Below are positions 7,240 to 10,167 of a stretch of DNA of 10,167 bases, in pieces. Under the pieces are notes generated by a model, which worked only from the letters and a program-made list of their open reading frames with translations, ran no database searches and was not told the DNA's origin. This DNA comes from Paracoccaceae bacterium (GTDB taxonomy: Bacteria; Pseudomonadota; Alphaproteobacteria; Rhodobacterales; Rhodobacteraceae). The first letter of the stretch is position 1. Each line of letters starts with the position of its first letter. The position numbers were made by a program, and so were the translations under genes. The stretch lies in assembly GCA_021648225.1 (NCBI GenBank), contig JAKITE010000102.1, positions 1 through 10,167 on the forward strand, written 5' to 3'.

Positions 7240-7980
7240 GTGGCAAAACCGTTCAGATATTTGGCAATTATTCTGGCTGGCGTTTTTATGGCGTCAGCCA
7301 GCCTTGCCCAACCGCGTAGCTTTTCCACCGGTTTTGAAGCGGTTGAAGATTTTGCCGGGTTTTATATCACGCCGCAAGATTACAAAGGCACCTCGTCCCA
7401 TGACCAGTCAACCGATCAGGTGCGTTCGGGTCAATACAGCCATAAAGGTTGGGTTTACGGCACCAACCGGCGCAGTACTTGGCTGACCAATAACAACCAT
7501 CGCGGCTATCCGACCATCCAGCTTTATAAGCTGCCGGAAGGGGCGTTTCAAACGCCGGTAAAGATTGAATTCTGGGTCTGGCTGGATATGGAAATCGCAT
7601 CCGGTGAATGGTTCAGCTTTGCCACGCTTGACCATACCACCCGCGATACTTGGGATCCGGTTTTGGTTAACCTTGGCGATGACGGCATTGTGCATTTGAT
7701 GCATGTGCCAAGCAACGGCAAATCCGAATACAGTTTCCAGACCCAAGATATAAAATTCCCGATGCGGGAATGGGTAAAGCTGAGCGTAGAGCTGCATTTT
7801 GACCAACAAAACGGCTATGCTAGGCTGTGGCAAAATGATGTGCTGGTTTCCGAAGCACCGGTGCGCACCGGCAACGGGCTGTTTACGCAGGCCCATTTCG
7901 GCCTATATGCGCCGCCCTCGGTTCGTAGCGGCGTGATATATAATGATGATCTGACAATTACCGAAATACCTGAAAACTAG
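7240..7980 (+). CDS. Secreted protein with predicted jelly-roll (polysaccharide lyase/LamG-like) fold, function unknown
   Basis: The product of 246 residues begins with a Sec signal peptide (positive MAKPFR, a hydrophobic core, probable cut after SLA at residue 23) and has no lipobox, so it should be periplasmic or secreted. The mature part is rich in Trp, Tyr and beta-prone segments. It has stretches such as NNNHRGYPTIQL, KIEFWVWLDM, EWFSFATLD and VNLGDDGIVHLMHVP, then WVKLSVELHF and GYARLWQNDVLVSEA, and ends with AHFGLYAPPSV and GVIYNDDLTI. This alternation and the 'aromatic-Leu-Trp-Gln-Asn-Asp' edge resemble concanavalin A-like jelly-roll proteins, including heparin-lyase-type polysaccharide lyases. 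I cannot identify catalytic residues, and the enzyme class is a guess. The start may be GTG 7240 or TTG 7234; the latter overlaps the fhs stop and is nearer to GAAGGG (7223-7228). It sits tightly between fhs and folD. Confidence 0.8.
   Translation: MAKPFRYLAIILAGVFMASASLAQPRSFSTGFEAVEDFAGFYITPQDYKGTSSHDQSTDQVRSGQYSHKGWVYGTNRRSTWLTNNNHRGYPTIQLYKLPEGAFQTPVKIEFWVWLDMEIASGEWFSFATLDHTTRDTWDPVLVNLGDDGIVHLMHVPSNGKSEYSFQTQDIKFPMREWVKLSVELHFDQQNGYARLWQNDVLVSEAPVRTGNGLFTQAHFGLYAPPSVRSGVIYNDDLTITEIPEN
7274..7300 (+). repeat. Inverted repeat (hairpin) in the signal-peptide coding region
   Basis: TGGCTGGCG (7274-7282) pairs with CGTCAGCCA (7292-7300) through nine pairs, one of them G-U, around a 9-nt loop. 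It begins about 34 nt after the likely start codon of the secreted protein. No T-run follows, so it is not an intrinsic terminator. It could affect translation or mRNA decay in the operon, or it may be a by-product of Ala/Gly/Ser-rich signal-peptide codons. Confidence 0.4.
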
Positions 7981-7989
7981 GAGAAGCCG

Positions 7990-8889
7990 ATGGCCGATAT
8001 TATTGATGGAAAAGCCTTTGCCGCCACGGTGCGCAAAAAGGTGGCCGAGCATGTCACGCGGCTGAAATCCGAACATAACATCACCCCCGGTTTGGCGGTT
8101 GTGCTGGTTGGCGAAGATCCGGCATCGGAGGTTTATGTGCGCAACAAAGGCAAACAAACCCATGAATGCGGCATGAATTCCTATGAACATAAATTGCCCG
8201 CCGACACATCTGAATCCATCCTGTTGGCCCTGATTGACCGGTTAAACAATGACCCGACGGTGCATGGTATTCTGTGCCAATTGCCGGTGCCGGATCATAT
8301 CAACAGCGAAAAAGTGCTTAACGCGATTTCGCCGGCCAAAGACGTGGACGGGTTTCATATCTCCAATGTCGGGCTGTTGGCAACAGGGCAGAAATCTATG
8401 GTGCCTTGCACGCCGCTTGGCTGTTTGATGATGCTGCGCGATCGGCACGGGTCGCTTTCGGGCATGAATGCGGTGGTGGTCGGGCGTTCCAATATTGTCG
8501 GCAAACCGATGGCGGCGCTGTTGCTGCGCGACAGCTGCACCGTGACCATCGCCCATTCCCGCACCAAAGATATCGAGGCCCTTTGCCGCAATGCCGATAT
8601 TCTGGTCGCTGCCGTGGGCCGCCCACAGATGATCACCGGCGATTGGGTCAAACCCGGCGCCACGGTGATTGATGTTGGTATCAATCGAATTCCCGCACCC
8701 GAACGCGGGATTGGTAAAATGCGTCTGGTTGGCGATGTTGATTTTGCATCAGCCAGTGCGGTTGCCGGGGCGATCACGCCGGTTCCGGGCGGGGTTGGGC
8801 CGATGACCATTGCCTGTTTGCTGGCCAATACGGTTACCGCCTGTTGCCGCGCCAACGGGCTGCCGGAACCCGAGGGCCTGACCGCCTAG
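7990..8889 (+). CDS. folD: FolD, bifunctional methylene-THF dehydrogenase / methenyl-THF cyclohydrolase
   Basis: FolD oxidises 5,10-methylene-THF with NADP+ and hydrolyses the methenyl product to 10-formyl-THF, the product of Fhs, so the two enzymes share a metabolite. The protein has 299 residues, the normal size. The catalytic motif YVRNK (49-53) supplies Lys53. Gln97 (in CQLP) and Asp120 (in VDGFH) correspond to E. coli Gln98 and Asp121. The nucleotide-binding loop is GRSNIVGKP (165-173), and the late family signature PVPGGVGP spans 264-271. The ribosome binding site AGGAG (7979-7983) overlaps the TAG stop of the upstream gene and lies 6 nt before the ATG, so the three genes fhs, secreted protein and folD are very likely one operon. 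Its own TAG stop overlaps the stop of the convergent gene. Confidence 0.98.
   Translation: MADIIDGKAFAATVRKKVAEHVTRLKSEHNITPGLAVVLVGEDPASEVYVRNKGKQTHECGMNSYEHKLPADTSESILLALIDRLNNDPTVHGILCQLPVPDHINSEKVLNAISPAKDVDGFHISNVGLLATGQKSMVPCTPLGCLMMLRDRHGSLSGMNAVVVGRSNIVGKPMAALLLRDSCTVTIAHSRTKDIEALCRNADILVAAVGRPQMITGDWVKPGATVIDVGINRIPAPERGIGKMRLVGDVDFASASAVAGAITPVPGGVGPMTIACLLANTVTACCRANGLPEPEGLTA
8886..8889. other. Shared CTAG: overlapping stop codons of convergent genes
   Basis: The self-complementary CTAG contains the TAG stop of folD on the + strand (8887-8889) and the TAG stop of the oxidoreductase on the - strand (8886-8888). There is no intergenic space and no terminator-like hairpin with a T-run at the junction, so each transcript must end inside or beyond the opposing gene. 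Confidence 0.95.
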
Positions 8890-9728
8890 TCTATTTGGCG
8901 CAGGGCGATGATTGCGTTGATAAGCGCACGGGGCAGGGCCGTATCTGCGCCATTTGGCGCGGCGTCCAGCGCGCTTTCGACATCTTTTTTCAAGATGGCA
9001 ATGGTGTTATTGGCTGCAAACCCGTCACGGCTGAATTCAATACTTTCAAAGCCCGAGCCAAACCATGTTTGCCCTGATGAAACATGCATCAGGGCCAGCA
9101 TTTTTTCTTGCTCCAGCCCGAATTCTGCTGCCCAGTCCAGTGCCAAACGCGTGGTCGCGGTGGAACTGGCAGCCACCAGATTATTCAAGACCTTGGCCGC
9201 CATACCTGTGCCCAATGCTCCCATATGGTGAATATGCGCCGCCATTGCATTTATCATCGGCAAAACCGCGGCAAGATCGGCATCATTGCCGCCAAGCATA
9301 AAGGATAAGCGTTTTTCCTGTGCTGCAATGGCCGCGCCAGACATTGGCGCATCAATCAGGGTAATATGCCCGGGCAGCCGCAATTTTAGCAAAAGAATAT
9401 ATTTGGGTGAAACCGTTGAGCAAATCACGATATGGGTTAATTGCGGCGCGTTTAGCACAATCGCCTGATCGTCAAACAGCAATGCCTCGGTTTGGCCAAT
9501 ATCACGCACCACAGAAAACAGGATATTCAGCGGCCTTGCAAATATGCGGCTGTCAAATTCCAGCGCTGTTTGATCTTTGCCAAAATCACTGGCTGGTCGC
9601 ACATCAAGCCCCGTGGCGTCAAACCCCGCATCGCGCAAGGCGCGCAACATCGGCAGCCCCATGCGCCCACAACCTGCCAGCCCGATCTTGTTAGACGTTA
9701 GGGACAAACAGATGTTCCCACGCATCAT
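8886..9728 (-). CDS. NAD(P)-dependent oxidoreductase, 3-hydroxyisobutyrate dehydrogenase family
   Basis: This family (beta-hydroxyacid dehydrogenases) oxidises or reduces small 3-hydroxy acids such as 3-hydroxyisobutyrate or tartronate semialdehyde. The 280-residue product starts with a Rossmann motif GLAGCGRMG (16-24), followed by ICSTVSP (102-108), the substrate-binding DAPMSGA (126-132) and the catalytic-lysine helix GTGMAAKVLNN, with Lys179. A late KKD (247-249) matches the family KD pair. The true substrate cannot be told from sequence. It is slightly shorter than most members (about 290-300). The start is uncertain: ATG at 9728 or 9725 lies inside the upstream ATPase gene (38- or 35-nt overlap) without a strong ribosome binding site, and TTG at 9707 would also leave the Rossmann fold intact. 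It is probably co-transcribed with the ATPase. Confidence 0.9.
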   Translation of the reverse strand: MMRGNICLSLTSNKIGLAGCGRMGLPMLRALRDAGFDATGLDVRPASDFGKDQTALEFDSRIFARPLNILFSVVRDIGQTEALLFDDQAIVLNAPQLTHIVICSTVSPKYILLLKLRLPGHITLIDAPMSGAAIAAQEKRLSFMLGGNDADLAAVLPMINAMAAHIHHMGALGTGMAAKVLNNLVAASSTATTRLALDWAAEFGLEQEKMLALMHVSSGQTWFGSGFESIEFSRDGFAANNTIAILKKDVESALDAAPNGADTALPRALINAIIALRQID

Positions 9729-10167
9729 CGACCAGCTTGATCGACATATGCGGCTCTATACCTTCAAACCGGCAAGCGGCCATCATATGTTCCATCAAAA
9801 ACCCGGGTTGAAAGGCAGCAAACTGGTTATCAACCGTTGGGTATTTAACTTGCAAAAGATGGGTCAGGACATCTTCGTTCAGGTCCATCGGATAACGTTC
9901 GACGGTTTTCAAGAATATCTTGATAAAATCCTGCTGCTCGGGATTGCCGATATAGATTTTGTAATAAATCCGCCGCAACGCCGCGGTGTCAAAAATATTG
10001 GCAGGGGCAAAGTTGGTGGAAAACATTACTTTGGTATCAAACGGCACAATAAATTTTTGCCCCGATTGCAGGGTTAAAATATCAAAACCCTCTTCCATTG
10101 GCACAATCCAGCGGTTGATCAGGGTTTGCGGTGGTTCTTTTTGGCGGCCCAGATCGTCAACAATAAA
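9691..10167 (-). CDS. AAA-type ATPase, C-terminal part (start beyond window)
   Basis: The frame is open to the right-hand edge, so the gene is partial; 158 residues are visible. They begin with a Walker B-like FIVDDLGRQ (a DD pair instead of the more common DE), followed by LINRWIVPMEEGFDIL and SGQKFIVPFDTKVMF. A sensor-1-like FSTNFAP comes next (Asn52 of the visible part), then ALRRIYYKI with a possible arginine finger (Arg65/Arg66). A helical C-terminal lid follows. The Walker A lies outside the window. The pattern 'DDLGRQ...NRWIVP...TGQKF.VPFD...FSTN' marks a family of uncharacterised bacterial AAA ATPases that I recognise by motif but cannot name. It is probably cytoplasmic and the first gene of a pair with the oxidoreductase. 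A GTG at 10104 is only an internal codon. Confidence 0.82.
   Translation of the reverse strand, partial: FIVDDLGRQKEPPQTLINRWIVPMEEGFDILTLQSGQKFIVPFDTKVMFSTNFAPANIFDTAALRRIYYKIYIGNPEQQDFIKIFLKTVERYPMDLNEDVLTHLLQVKYPTVDNQFAAFQPGFLMEHMMAACRFEGIEPHMSIKLVDDAWEHLFVPNV

Noticed and set aside
8355..8855. 166-residue open frame antisense to folD
   Set aside because: It lies wholly inside folD, which has every catalytic motif of its family.
9577..10077. 166-residue + strand frame opposite the AAA ATPase and oxidoreductase starts
   Set aside because: It lies across the junction of two genes whose protein motifs are clear on the other strand; it has no motif of its own.
1..10167. Mobile element, CRISPR array, defence or toxin-antitoxin system
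   Set aside because: I saw no transposase, integrase, direct-repeat array or toxin/antitoxin-like small gene pair. Codon use and gene order look uniform and chromosomal.

Overview
The window looks like chromosomal DNA from an alphaproteobacterium, most likely a Rhodobacterales (Roseobacter-type) species of moderate GC content. The evidence is the gene order tolB-pal-ybgF(cpoB)-tilS-ftsH, the alphaproteobacterial Pal with a paired-cysteine C-terminus, a GTG-started FtsH beginning MGNSK, and an fhs/folD one-carbon locus nearby. The assignment rests on recognised protein families and synteny, not on a database search. There is no rRNA, tRNA, insertion sequence, CRISPR array or sign of recent transfer.

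Left block (1-5384, + strand): the C-terminal part of TolB, then Pal, then CpoB/YbgF. These are the periplasmic and outer-membrane parts of the Tol-Pal envelope machine. They are followed by tilS, whose GTG start overlaps the cpoB stop by 4 nt, and by ftsH. The short gap before ftsH carries a plausible heat-shock (RpoH-type) promoter whose -10 lies in a perfect inverted repeat. The block ends in a clear Rho-independent terminator (about 5347-5384).

Middle block (5385-8889, + strand): a leader of about 175 nt with a weak promoter candidate, then fhs (formate-tetrahydrofolate ligase), a secreted jelly-roll-like protein of unknown role, and folD (methylene-THF dehydrogenase/cyclohydrolase). The three genes are packed with almost no spacing and look like one operon. 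Fhs and FolD together interconvert formate, 10-formyl-THF, methenyl-THF and methylene-THF. The exported protein between them has no obvious link to folate chemistry and is the least expected element here.

Right block (8886-10167, - strand): an NAD(P)-binding oxidoreductase of the 3-hydroxyisobutyrate dehydrogenase family, preceded by the C-terminal part of an AAA-type ATPase that runs off the window edge. The two genes overlap or nearly abut, so they are probably co-transcribed. folD and the oxidoreductase converge and share a CTAG in which both TAG stop codons lie.

The longest non-coding stretch is 5328-5560 (233 nt), so no gap exceeds 300 nt. Most of the window is conserved housekeeping sequence. 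I found no convincing new multi-gene system; the points worth a second look are the secreted protein in the folate operon, the ftsH promoter palindrome, and the ATPase/oxidoreductase pair.
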